Shown here: positions 25,601 to 33,300 of the stretch, in pieces
Numbering within the stretch: position 1 is the first letter of the stretch
How the letters are laid out: each line of letters starts with the position of its first letter
Assembly: GCF_963576615.1 (NCBI RefSeq)
Contig: NC_088712.1
Coordinates: 53,611,114 to 53,675,113, forward strand
DNA length: 64,000 nucleotides
Direction: 5' to 3'
Source: Watersipora subatra
Lineage: Eukaryota; Bryozoa; Gymnolaemata; Cheilostomatida; Watersiporidae
The notes under the pieces: model-generated
Databases searched by the model: none
What the model saw: the letters and a program-made list of their open reading frames with translations, nothing else
Told to the model about the DNA's origin: nothing
Translations under genes and position numbers: made by a program

Positions 25601-27627
25601 ATATGCTATTCGCCAAAATCCCCCACAATGCTGTAGGTAACTATAGTTATTAAGGTTAACATATTATCTTGTAACTAAATTTTAATATGTACAGGACGTA
25701 TATAAAATTTTCATGTTTTCACCTGATTATGTTTGCATCAGATAGTTACTATGGATTTCTATACGCCATTTTCTCCGTATGATGCCAACACCAGAATAAA
25801 ATAATGTGGTATGGTGGAGGTCCACTGTATTAAATAATGATAGACTATGTCCTTGCCTTATAGTTTTATCACTCCGTAACAAGCGAGCTCAAGATCCTTA
25901 AAATGAACAATGCTAAAAGCAGCTCCATCCCTCTACATTCACAGACACCGTACAACAAATCATGAGTAAACTGACCGATATGTCACCAGCTGCTGATTGC
26001 CAGGCTCATCCTTTTCCCAGATAAGTGCCACTTTATCGGGCTTTACGAGAGCGTGCCTGTCAACGCAGTTGTCTGCAAACAAGGAACACAAGCTGGCAAA
26101 TAAAGTTGGCCAATTTTTCAAAATAATTTTACTTACGAAGTCTCTTCTATAAAATATGAATTAGTTGCAACTTCTTTACAAAAAATAAGAATATTTTTCC
26201 AAATTCACAAATAGTAATAAAGGTAGAAACAGTCCACTGACATTGAGATTTGATGATTAAAGAACATGACAGCATAATGCAGAGGTATAGTAAATAAAAC
26301 AAATTAAAATGTAGGTATATCAGTCATTTTCCCAGGAAAACATTTTCAAAAAAGATGACAATCACTAGCCCAATAATTCCATTGCCTAATTAGGAAAATC
26401 TCGCATGCACTCTTTGTGCGGTACATAACAGTCTCTTCAGTACGACCTAAACCTCTGTAAATGTGAGTACATCAGAAGCCTTAAGGAGGCAACTCCAGTT
26501 TACATGTTTAAATAGCTTTGATTTCAGCCTGCTGGCACTGTTGTTTACTATTCCATTGAAAGTATACTCTCTCTTTCTCTACCTAGCCTGTGGTCTCCAT
26601 ACGATGAGTGGCCTCAACAATGATGCCCATTAAACTTCCCCTGATCTTTGCCATAAACGTTGTAATTAAGGGGTTGATCCATAGCCTTGCATGATTATTA
26701 GAATTAATTAGGCCATGAGAGTTGTCAACTTAGATGCCCTTTTAAACAGCATAATTGCATAAGACATCATTTTTTCGATGTGCCACTCACAAGGAAAGGG
26801 TAGTTTATTTCCATTACTTCTTAAAATAAGAGATGATAGTGGATCACACTTAAGTTTATGGGCAAAATATTTTTTAATGAGGGTAATGAAATAGACCCAT
26901 TAGTCCACTGCTGCCTAGTATTGTTAACCCAACAATTTGAGCGATAATACTATTTGTTACTTAGATATTTGTGTAATATTGGCACGGTAAATCCATTGAT
27001 CTAAATATTAGAAAAGTATGCAGCCTAATAAAGCTCAAGACAACAGTGAGTGTCTTTTGCAAGGTATTATTACCTCGCACACTTTCATTGCTACAAAACA
27101 GAGCTATTACTATTCGATAGGGCGATGGTACCGTTCACATCTCAAATACATTGTAGTTAGCAAAGGTTAGATGAGCTTATAGATAAGCAACAACATATGC
27201 ACGCTTGAGCCCTTGCTAATAAAAATATTGAAGACAGAAACCGTCTTGAATAAAAATATTGAAGACACAAGTCCATTGAAAACACAATACAATATTACAT
27301 GTCGCACTAGCTTCAAAATTACAAACCTGCAATATTAAGTTGCCCTCCAAAAAACCATGCAAACTTCCCTTCGTCCATATTACATTGCTGAGTTGTATGA
27401 AACGACTTTAACCATTTTAAACGAGAATGAGCTAGCGATGCCCAAAACTCATCTGTCTTGTTAATACTGAATTCGTGCAGCTCATTGTGTGTTTTAAAAT
27501 TAGGGAACTCAAAAGATGATGATACAACAGTTGACACATTGCAACGCAAACAACTAAAATTGATAGCTTTTGCAAATTTGCAGCTGACTGTGTTTTTGCA
27601 AAAACGGGCTGCAAGATGGTAAGCCAT
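4609..27627 (-). CDS. ACSS1: Acetyl-CoA synthetase, mitochondrial type (ACSS1-like), 12 exons, 3' end outside window
   Basis: ATP-dependent ligase that turns acetate and CoA into acetyl-CoA through an acetyl-AMP intermediate; the family belongs to the ANL adenylate-forming enzymes. Exons on the minus strand: 27327-27627, 25976-26072, 23097-23296, 19195-19370, 18239-18391, 15000-15147, 13286-13369, 10479-10625, 9777-9892, 7826-7949, 5399-5526, 4609-4672. All junctions keep phase and together give 1,738 coding bases (about 579 residues). The order is presequence, N-terminal acetyl-CoA-synthetase domain, P-loop [39 protein letters not shown], then the hinge region [28 protein letters not shown] and the basic, Ser/Cys-rich N-terminus fit mitochondrial ACSS1 better than cytosolic ACSS2. 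The family is about 690 residues, so about 110 C-terminal residues, including the conserved PKTRSGK region, are missing here; I found no match in 1-4608. The family assignment is firm; the paralogue and exact ends are inferred. Confidence 0.92.
5399..5526 (-). CDS. ACSS1: ACSS1 exon 11 with the hinge motif
   Basis: Acceptor ATATTTAG|GCTACT, donor GCAATC|GTATGT. Encodes [20 protein letters not shown] then [20 protein letters not shown]. The Asp pair after GR is the domain-rotation hinge of adenylate-forming enzymes. YFSGDGA replaces the more common YFTGDGA. Confidence 0.93.
6090..6475. repeat. 15-bp AT-rich array, about 25 copies
   Basis: The unit is ATACATAATATATGA with variants TTA and CTA at its end. 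Because 15 is a multiple of 3 it leaves long low-complexity open frames on the minus strand that are not genes. Lies in ACSS1 intron 10. Confidence 0.92.
6576..6611. repeat. Perfect 16-bp inverted repeat, 4-nt loop
   Basis: ATGACACCAATCAATG-AAAG-CATTGATTGGTGTCAT. A shorter related hairpin (ATCAATGAAAGCATTGAT) follows at about 6,620. Confidence 0.9.
7048..7290 (+). repeat. Dispersed repeat family X, copy 1
   Basis: Contains GGTTTGAAACCAAATATTTT, GTGACCTGGTGGAAGG and GAAGTTTGGATGAAATTGGG; the second half repeats as CCTGGTGGAAGGCACGGAGC. Related copies lie near 11.05, 12.12 and 31.8 kb. Superfamily not identified. Confidence 0.65.
7440..7825. repeat. 40-bp minisatellite, about 10 copies, abutting ACSS1 exon 10
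   Basis: Unit of the form ATATACCCTCATGAGTACAA + ACTTGTAACAACCTACTGT. It starts within a few bases of the exon 10 donor and fills the start of intron 10. Open frames seen across it are artefacts of the repetition. Confidence 0.9.
7826..7949 (-). CDS. ACSS1: ACSS1 exon 10
   Basis: Acceptor GTCTTACAG|AAGCTG, donor TTCCAG|GTGGGT. Encodes [20 protein letters not shown] and [13 protein letters not shown] 40-bp minisatellite starts in the intron a few bases past the donor. Confidence 0.92.
7950..9776. other. ACSS1 intron 9: AT-rich, one strong hairpin
   Basis: No element family was recognised apart from the foldback at 9545-9593. A 95-codon open frame at 8860-9144 (plus strand) has no recognisable motif and starts at a non-ATG codon. 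Confidence 0.5.
9545..9593. repeat. Perfect 23-bp inverted repeat, 3-nt loop
   Basis: CAGTTGTTTACCAGCACCTG + TCA, loop ATA, then the exact reverse complement. The sequence CAGCACCTGTC also occurs just before it (9526), so the foldback may derive from an inverted duplication of local sequence. Confidence 0.93.
9777..9892 (-). CDS. ACSS1: ACSS1 exon 9
   Basis: Acceptor TTTTCTAG|AAACTGG, donor AGTCAG|GTAATT. Completes [20 protein letters not shown] and runs to [18 protein letters not shown], a standard core segment of the family. Confidence 0.93.
10479..10625 (-). CDS. ACSS1: ACSS1 exon 8
   Basis: Acceptor ATTTTAG|GAGACGCG, donor CAAACAG|GTAGGC. Encodes [36 protein letters not shown] and the start of the VDTWWQTE motif that contacts the adenylate. 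Confidence 0.93.
10626..13285. other. ACSS1 intron 7: old repeats and one MITE
   Basis: Holds family X copies (about 11,030-11,190 and 12,100-12,245), a fragment of the same family near 13,003-13,050, and the TA-flanked MITE at 12260-12659. From 11,500 to 12,030 there are GC-richer blocks (CCCGTGCACGCTTTCG; repeated CTACTCGTAG) that may be another old element without clear ends. Confidence 0.55.
12260..12659. mobile_element. MITE with TA target duplication (400 bp)
   Basis: Imperfect terminal inverted repeats: CCATACTTTTCAGACTATTA at the left, and the right end reads (reverse complement) CCGTACTTTTCGGACTATAA. Inner parts pair as well (GCGGCTTATATAAGGGTG / GCGACTTATATAGGGGTG). TA lies on both sides. 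No transposase. The CCGTACTTTTCGGACTATAA end is a widespread eukaryotic MITE terminus; the superfamily is not assigned here. Confidence 0.85.
13286..13369 (-). CDS. ACSS1: ACSS1 exon 7 (84 bp)
   Basis: Acceptor TATTTAG|GTCGGTAC, donor AAGGCAG|GTCAGC. Encodes [20 protein letters not shown] and AIRLLLKA, matching the family stretch before GDAW. Note FYTAPTA where animal ACSS1 usually has FYGAPTA. Confidence 0.9.
14164..14770. repeat. Dispersed repeat family R, copy 1, carrying a conserved short reading frame
   Basis: Blocks ACCAATGCATAGTTTTGTTT and CGTCATAGCAACCAATATCA match copies at 24.0 and 60.4 kb; the block from 14,560 matches 60,496-60,665. On the minus strand an ATG in a good context (GAAAAATGGCG, 14,735) opens a frame to 14,367 with [20 protein letters not shown]. 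The 60.5 kb copy keeps much of the same peptide. Probably the N-terminus of a transposon protein; family unknown. Confidence 0.55.
15000..15147 (-). CDS. ACSS1: ACSS1 exon 6
   Basis: Acceptor GGATTGCAG|TCGGTG, donor ACCCAG|GTACTG. Encodes [20 protein letters not shown] and [14 protein letters not shown], near-invariant core segments of acetyl-CoA synthetases. Confidence 0.94.
15399..16170 (+). mobile_element. TTAA-flanked MITE, copy A (right end lost)
   Basis: Starts AGGTTGACTGGCAACAAAAT directly after TTAA (15395-15398). Its interior is the reverse complement of copy B, next to it. The right inverted repeat survives only as a short remnant (CTACGGCGGTTTAGTGATGG) near 16,136. Non-autonomous; a piggyBac- or Kolobok-type origin is possible because both use TTAA. 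Confidence 0.75.
16315..17190 (-). mobile_element. TTAA-flanked MITE, copy B (876 bp, complete)
   Basis: TTAA at 16311-16314 and 17191-17194. Terminal inverted repeats of about 135 bp begin AGGTTGACTTGCAACAAAAT at both ends and differ at only a few positions. It has no transposase frame. It lies head-to-head with copy A, making a long imperfect palindrome inside ACSS1 intron 5. Confidence 0.88.
17755..18085. repeat. Irregular repeat of CTATAG-type motifs
   Basis: Many copies of AGCTATAGTGAACTATAGCT variants. The motif is largely self-complementary, so the block can fold on itself. Lies in ACSS1 intron 5, about 150 bp from exon 5. Confidence 0.85.
18239..18391 (-). CDS. ACSS1: ACSS1 exon 5 with the ATP-binding P-loop; GC donor
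   Basis: 51 whole codons. Contains [19 protein letters not shown], the family's adenylate-forming signature. The exon ends CATCAG and the intron begins GCAAGT, a non-canonical GC donor with an otherwise perfect consensus. The phase (0/0) and the protein match across the joint ([14 protein letters not shown]) support this boundary over any nearby GT. Confidence 0.9.
18795..19194 (-). repeat. Array of copied exon 4 / intron 4 junctions (41 + 35 bp dimer)
   Basis: On the minus strand each unit reads TTACCTTTGGATAAGGTATG and continues into TAGTTATACATGTAC. The first 15 bases equal the last bases of ACSS1 exon 4 and GTATGT/GTGTGT equals its donor. Junctions recur at spacings alternating 41 and 35 bp (for example 19194, 19153, 19118, 19077, 19042). 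About nine intronic copies follow the authentic one. Confidence 0.9.
19195..19370 (-). CDS. ACSS1: ACSS1 exon 4, whose 3' end is amplified in the next intron
   Basis: Acceptor TTTGTCAG|CATCTTGC, donor GATAAG|GTATGT. Encodes [20 protein letters not shown] and continues to DLPLDK. The last ~15 coding bases plus the donor recur about nine more times just downstream on the minus strand (18,795-19,194), so many look-alike donors follow the true one. Confidence 0.92.
20744..21676. mobile_element. Element with ~71-bp terminal inverted repeats (933 bp)
   Basis: The left end (20744-20814) reads TAAAGCACATAAATTACATA and runs to CTTGGCTTTCGAATGAGC; the right end (21605-21676) is its near-perfect reverse complement. 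No transposase frame seen. Target duplication not clear. Superfamily unknown. Confidence 0.75.
21740..22128. mobile_element. MITE with GGTAGGGCCACACG ends (389 bp)
   Basis: Begins GGTAGGGCCACACG and ends CGTGTGGCCCTACC. The right side has TTAA and the left TAAA, perhaps a decayed TTAA duplication. The interior is rich in ATTCGT/ACGAAT motifs. No coding capacity. Confidence 0.8.
22340..22555 (-). repeat. tRNA-derived SINE copy
   Basis: On the minus strand the order is GAGAGATCGTCGGGTAGAAT, tRNA-like head with GATTGGTGCACTTGGTCTAC and GAGTTTGAATCCGGC, then the body TGGCTTTAGATGGACGGACA and TTATTATAGTAAAG. Same family as the copies at 4.2, 25.2, 45.4 and 47.9 kb. Confidence 0.7.
22545..22870. 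repeat. TAGTA/TACTA-rich simple repeat
   Basis: Irregular runs of TAGTACTATACTAGTA. The motif is self-complementary (TAGTACTA), so the block is rich in short palindromes. Confidence 0.88.
23097..23296 (-). CDS. ACSS1: ACSS1 exon 3
   Basis: Acceptor TTTCACAG|AGAACTAC, donor CAAGATG|GTAGGG. Encodes the core stretch with [20 protein letters not shown] and [19 protein letters not shown], a very close match to animal acetyl-CoA synthetases. Confidence 0.93.
23688..24330 (+). repeat. Dispersed repeat family R, copy 2
   Basis: 23,688-24,080 matches 60,061-60,455 with few differences (for example TGGTTGAGAAATGCAATATT). The AAAGGAAAAGATTATATGTT block occurs twice within this copy. The end (GTTGTGTGCACATGCATTTA, 24,268) matches 62,150. 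Lies in ACSS1 intron 2. Confidence 0.8.
24340..25140. other. AT-rich part of ACSS1 intron 2
   Basis: Short ATATAATATTATATA palindromes near 24,345-24,400. An 80-codon frame at 24,544-24,786 has no recognisable motif and is most likely chance. Confidence 0.5.
25140..25400 (-). repeat. tRNA-derived SINE copy
   Basis: On the minus strand the remnant of a head (GTTCGAATTCTGTACCG) is followed by the body (CAGCTCTGATTATAGTAATG; GAGAGATCATCAGGTGTAAT) and a full head (GGTGGTCCAGTAGTGTAGTT then GAGTTCAATTCGG). The same head-body-head order as at 4.2 kb. Confidence 0.72.
25421..25827. mobile_element. Pogo/mariner-like MITE, family Q (407 bp)
   Basis: TA at 25419-25420 and 25828-25829. The left end is GAGTGCACCCCAAGTTACG; the right end reversed is CAGTGGACCTCCACCATACC. 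CAGTG(G/C)ACC termini with TA duplications are typical of pogo/Tc1-mariner relatives. Related old copies lie near 58.5 and 62.4 kb. Confidence 0.75.
25976..26072 (-). CDS. ACSS1: ACSS1 exon 2
   Basis: Acceptor TTTGCAG|ACAACTGC, donor ATATCG|GTCAGT. Encodes [20 protein letters not shown] followed by [13 protein letters not shown], which matches the stretch in this family that links the N-terminal domain to the core. Phase 1 in, phase 2 out, agreeing with both neighbours. Confidence 0.9.
27327..27627 (-). CDS. ACSS1: ACSS1 exon 1: start codon, presequence and N-terminal domain
   Basis: First coding exon, 100 codons plus one base. It starts [17 protein letters not shown], which is rich in Arg/Lys and Ser and has no acidic residues for about 39 positions, as expected of a mitochondrial targeting peptide. 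[12 protein letters not shown] and [12 protein letters not shown] then match the N-terminal acetyl-CoA-synthetase domain. The donor is GCAG|GTTTGT. An untranslated exon further upstream is possible and was not found. Confidence 0.88.
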
Positions 27628-28370
27628 AGGGTATTTCCTCTGGGAATGCCAAGCCAGGCCCGAATGCTCAAGCGGAGAAGCCTGTCTACACGTATTTTCT
27701 ACTAGCCGACTTGGCTACATTGGGGTTGACACACGCAAGTTTAGTACGCAGTCTTCATTTAGACTTGAAAACGTTTAGGTGAAAACCTATGAAACCTTTA
27801 TGTGTAGAGCGATGTGTAGAGTGCTCTATTAAAAACACCGGATGATTGACTATACTTATAGCGACCCCAACAAGTAAGTATACATTTATGTGAATAGTGT
27901 TTCCGCCAAAAAAACTATAACTTGCACTTTTCGCCGTCTGCACTTTTGTTGTATCAAAGCATTGTCTTTCATGCTACGTGAAAACATGATTTTAGTGCTT
28001 TAGTTGTTAGTTCATTGGGATTTGTTAAACTTACAGTACTTTTAATGCATTTAAACCTTCCAATTTGTAATTGAAAGTCTGAAAAAGCCACTGTTGACTG
28101 TTTAAACATCTCTTCTCTCTCTTCTTCTTTCGGACAAACTAAAGCAGAAACAAGTGGTGTGCCTCGTAAATTGAAGTCATTAGCCCGAATTTATCAGTAG
28201 TTTCTTACTATTTCACGACTATATGTTATAGAGCAGTATGTTAGAAGCATCGGTATGTTACGAGAGCAGTTAGCAAGCAATCTTTGATTTCAGTTCTGAT
28301 TTGTTGGCGAATATTGTAGGAGGGTCTCCCCTTGCCGTAGCCCTAGTTGTCGCTATTTCAGTAGGGTGGT

Positions 28371-28403
28371 CTTGTATAAGTTCATCATATGAACTTATAC
28401 AAG
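28371..28403. repeat. Perfect 15-bp inverted repeat, 3-nt loop
   Basis: CTTGTATAAGTTCAT-CAT-ATGAACTTATACAAG, in the shared upstream region. Confidence 0.9.
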
Positions 28404-29289
28404 ATCAAAATATCTTTATCTTTAGGAAATAGTTTAAATGCCGTTTAATTTTGGTAAGATTCTGATTATAAAGTATGAAAAATTTAAGTCAATGTCAGAT
28501 GAACTTTTTGCCACATGGTTTCTAATTTTTAATTCAATAACGAGCAAGATAAAGTATTTAAGAACAAAAACTAACTTTAATACAGATGAACGTAGGTGAC
28601 CAACATTTTAAATAAGTTAGGAGGAAAGGTAATAATTTTGAATTGTACTAGTTTTGTAATTTGTGGTGACTAGCAACAGTAGATTAAAGCCAAATTGCAT
28701 TCTTTGAGTTAACACTTATGATTGATAAGATCATTTAGGGATAGGAACAAAGTCGAGTGGGCCATCAATATAGAGCATTTTGATTGTTCTCTAAATCTTT
28801 GCTGCTACATTAAACTTGATTGCAATAAGTAAATGGAAGCAAGTAAACGTTTCTTTTGAAACAGTTGTAATAGATGGTTGAATCTTAGTGGTAAAGAATG
28901 TTCTTCAATACTTTGCGTCTTGTCTTGCAAGACATTAGTTGTTGGGAGAGCTGGTGTGGCAAAGTTTATATCTGTATAGCTCGAAATTTTGACTCGATTC
29001 ATAATATTGGTTTAAAATATGATTTCATTTTTCTGTGGACTTTGGTCCAATGTCTCACCTTTGAACTCTAGTCTAATGGTTATATTTCAGAAGTCTAGTT
29101 CAGTTGATAAGCTAGTACAGTGATGAAGTAGTAGTTGTGCATTACATTATTCAATCATGTGCATACTAAGAGGTTATGATGTCAGCTCATCAATATTTTA
29201 GCGGTTGCATTGTATATCATATTTCTCAATAATGCTTAGTAATAATAATTTTTCTGATGATAGCAAATATGCTAGTGTTGTTTCACCTT

Positions 29290-29410
29290 GCTATATATAC
29301 GTATATATCTACGTGTATATATAGCCAACATATATATATATCCTATACACATGCGTGTGTGTTACTTATATATATATATATATATGTATATATATGTGTT
29401 ACTTTTATAT
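29290..29410. repeat. TA/TG-rich microsatellite
   Basis: Interrupted TATATA runs, including ten or more TA units at about 29,368-29,390. Confidence 0.85.
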
Positions 29411-29801
29411 ATGCATGTGTTTTTATGGGTTGTATCGTATTGAAACCTTTTCGAAAAATGTGCTGGAGTATTGTTTATTGTGTGAATTGTTTCACAAGGC
29501 AACTTCCTATTGATACAACATTTCATTTTTTTAATTTTGGATTTTAAGTAACTGGCACAGTACTTTCCTGCTCTATGTATCTTGGTAATCATCTCGTGTT
29601 AAAAATATGATGGTTATAGGATATCAATATCAATTTAAAATCAATTCACAATCACCATAATCGAGTTTCTGTCGTTGTTTGTGTGGTGGCCAAGCTGCTT
29701 TTGAAGGGTGTTTATAGATTGAGCTATACATTTTTATTGAGGCTATAGATATTTTCTGAATCTCTCACTTTTGAATATCGGTTTGCGTTTTTACATTGTA
29801 G

Positions 29802-29836
29802 CTTTGGAAGTGGTCAGTACAATCCACAAATGGTTA
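29802..29836 (+). promoter_or_regulatory. LYSMD1: 5' leader of the LYSMD1-like gene with a short overlapping upstream ORF
   Basis: TTTTTACATTGTAG ends at 29,801 and looks like a 3' splice site, so this leader may be the start of a second exon. An upstream ATG at 29,830 (ACAAATGG, strong context) opens a four-codon frame ending at 29,844, overlapping the main start (29,837; GTTAATGG, weaker context). Confidence 0.45.
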
Positions 29837-30399
29837 ATGGCTGATGAACATCAGAGTTTGACAAGGGCTGCTCAAGGAAGGAAACCGAAGGGGTATGGTG
29901 CGGCTGTTACAAGCAATGGTCCCAGTCGGCGACCAACCACCTCAGTTGTCACACATAAAATCATCAAATCGGATAGTCTCACCAGTTTAGCGATAAAGTA
30001 TAACTCTACTGTCTCGGATATAAAGAGAGTAAATAAATTATGGAATAATGAGTCACTCAGCTTCAGGGAAACGATCGACATTCCCATATTTACCTCGGAG
30101 TTGTCGACTGGCATTGTCGGTCATTCTACTGTAGATGCTGTAGAGTCGTCTGACATCAATGTGACTTTAGTTTCTCCGGCCACACATGCTTCTGATGTTG
30201 GCAGTGATGTCTTCCTTGACAACTTTGGTGACATAAGTCCGTCTACCCGTAAAGATGATGTCATGACAATGAAAGACTCGCCCTCAACACTAGCCTCCAA
30301 TGGTGCCACTCAAAACATCTGTATCGATAGTAATGACTTTTTTACCAGATTTGATCAGTCTCTGTCATTTTTAAAGAAAAGGGTTGAAGACCAAACGCA
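29837..30399 (+). CDS. LYSMD1: LYSMD1-like coding exon A
   Basis: Carries the start codon (MADEHQSLTRAAQG), the LysM domain and the acidic linker; 187 codons plus two bases. Ends at ACGCA|GTGAGT. Confidence 0.87.
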
Positions 30400-33300
30400 G
30401 TGAGTATGATTTACTACCAAAAAGTCGTTGCAATCACAAAAAGTACTATTTTTTTTATTGATTCACTACCGTAATCAAATGTTAATCAGCTTGGCATGTG
30501 AGAATCTAGTAGCCATCTTGAAGTTATATGAAGCACTATCTATAAATCACTAGAATGTTTTACATATAGTTATATTGCTTCTCTACCGCATAAGATAAGA
30601 GACATACTAAGATGACTAATAGTTTTCGCAACTCAAAGCAGTAGTTTTAGTTCAGTTGAAGATACTCGGTTTAATTTGGATGTCATCTGACCATTTGTTT
30701 CCATGAATTACTTCCACGTATGAATCGTCTTAATGCAAGTGGTTGAAGCGAGTTTCTCAGGTTTTCAATTTTTATGAGGACTTCATTGAACTTCTCATTT
30801 TGGCCAGTAATATAAAAACTTTTAAAGTGGTAGAAATTACAGGTTTTTAAAAAGGCAGGTGAATTCTATATCCAAGTGTCGCTACTTCAAAAGTAATCGA
30901 TATATCCTGAGTAATTCATAAAAAAAATTATGTAAAAAATTTTTTTTCTTTTGCTTAAAGAATTTAGTCATAGTATCATGTAGTGTTGGTGATGTGTTCT
31001 TGTATGTAATGTTATGTTAATTACCTTAACCTCGCTGTAGCAAGAGTTCTTTTCAGTATTTTTGTGATTTATTCATTATCACAATTGTTAGTTTCAGCAC
31101 TTGTCAAAATTTCACCCTTCATCTGACTACTTTAAAAGTTGTGTGATTTATGAGGCATTAACGGAGAGTGTGATACATCCTGCCAGTATTCTGGTTTATA
31201 GTGACACGAAATGTGATTCTAAACCCTTGTGTTAGCTCTGAGTAACTCACTCCCACGTCATATAAACAACTAGTAGGCATCGTCCTCAATTAGTGCTAAG
31301 AGTCGATGTGTATCATCTGATTATAAAGAAAGTTTTTCAATTTTGCACTATATATTATTTTTAGGCTAGTAAAGGAACATCTTCAAACATGACTTCGGAA
31401 ATCTATTTTATTAGTATGCAAAATTGAATACAAAATGGAGAGTTAGATGATATTTGTGGGGATTTTCCCATCACTTTGACCATGCGTAGCTTATTTGTTG
31501 TGGCAGAGTTTTTAAGGAATGTATTTTATAAGATGTCGCTGATGCATGTCTCATACTTACATGTATATAAGGTTTTGTTTGGTTTTTGTGTATTTTGTTA
31601 CTGAAACCTTGCATGGATTAGTAGACTTTGTGTTACATTACATCTTATATATTATATTACATAAAAACATTTGTAATATTACATCTCATTTATTATATTA
31701 CATCAAAAACCATGTATTATATTACATTATATCTATATTAATAAATGATACATTGTCATTGGATGAGCGGGTGTGCGTCTGTTAGCCTGCGCCAATGTTC
31801 TCCACATTTTTTGACCGATTTTGTCCAAACTCCACACAAATTTGCTCCGTGTCTTTCACAAAGTCGCCAAAACATTTGGTTTCAAAACCCTATCTGGTTA
31901 CTCAAAACAAGCATCTTAACCATCTACAGTGCTGGACAAAAGTCTGAAACAGAAAAATCGAGTGATTTTGACTTTTAACTTTGAATTGCGGCTACGTTAT
32001 TGTCTTGAAGTTTTCAACACTATGTATTAATGCTATACTGCGTTGTCAAATCTACCTAGTATTTGAATCATAGTTGGTGATTGTATTATAACTTGAGCAA
32101 TCATTTGTTAGCTCTCCTGCAATTGCAGCTATTTTTTGCTCAAATAATTTGAATTGTTACTTTATGGATAGTAACTTCAGAAAGTAAGAAATGGCTCAGC
32201 ATCTCTGTTTCAAACTTTTCTGTATTCAATTCACAACAACTCATTAGTTAATATTACCATCTGGTTCCTTTGATTATAGTATAAACTTTAATTACAAAAC
32301 TGTCCTTTTCAATATCAAACTCTTTGTTAAATTCTGGTATTAGTTTTTTTAACTTGCAAAGTTTAGCTTAAAAGTAAACATGTCAGGAAGCAAAGGTTGT
32401 CTAATAAACGCATGCTTGTGTGTCGAGCGAAAATGCACACTCTTGCCTTTTTGAGGCTTCAACTGATTATTGGCAGTGACTATAGAATCTACTAAATTGG
32501 TGTTTTCATTAAAATTGTTAATTGATAACTTGAAATTGAAAACTTATCTTGCAAGCCAAATGCTTCTTCACTACAAATCTGTTTCGCGGTGTCATTGTTT
32601 GAACAAAGACACTTGACAAGTGTCACTGCGAACCAGATTTGCAGTGAAGAACTTGCTTTTCCAGATAAGGTTTGGTCTAATTACATGTATGTGTCGTTAG
32701 CATTGCTATCTTAGACTTGAAAAATTTGCGTGATTGTCACATCTGGCACTTCTCCAACATTTAGTAGCTATCTTAACTACTTGACTGATGATAATTGACA
32801 AACAAGGCGAATATTTTATAAAGAATCTGGTTCTTAAGGGTAACTTCTGATGTTTATTGTGTTATGTTAATATAAAGCCATAACCTCTCTTCTCAAGGGT
32901 TTGTAACAATGGTTTAGTTGTGTGTTATTATTGTCATCCTGTTCAGGCAGACTTCCACAACCACAGGCTGATAAGCTGTCAAATGTCAATGTTCGCTAAG
33001 TAAACTGATTGATGTTTTGGTAGCCGTGTATTAAGATTATAGTCTTCTCAGCCTTATCAAACAGTGCAGTAGCTACAAGGAAATCTCTAGGGTGGAGGGG
33101 GAAGTGCCAGTTCGATATATCTCTCTTAAGCAGCTTGTGTGGGAAGGTTTCGGAACTGCTTGTGGTTTGCCAGACATCTGGTGGGCAAAATTAACAGGCT
33201 CCACTTATTGTTTTTAAACGGAAATATTGACAATAATGATATTATTTTGTTACAATAAAAAATAAGTCATGTATTAGGAATAGCTTTATGTCACTGACTC

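Larger units (their letters stand above)
27628..29801. other. Intergenic region between divergent ACSS1 and LYSMD1-like genes
   Basis: 2.2 kb shared upstream region. It should hold both promoters and any 5' untranslated exons, but no TATA or initiator could be assigned. A perfect hairpin lies at 28371-28403 and a TA-rich microsatellite at 29290-29410. Confidence 0.5.
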
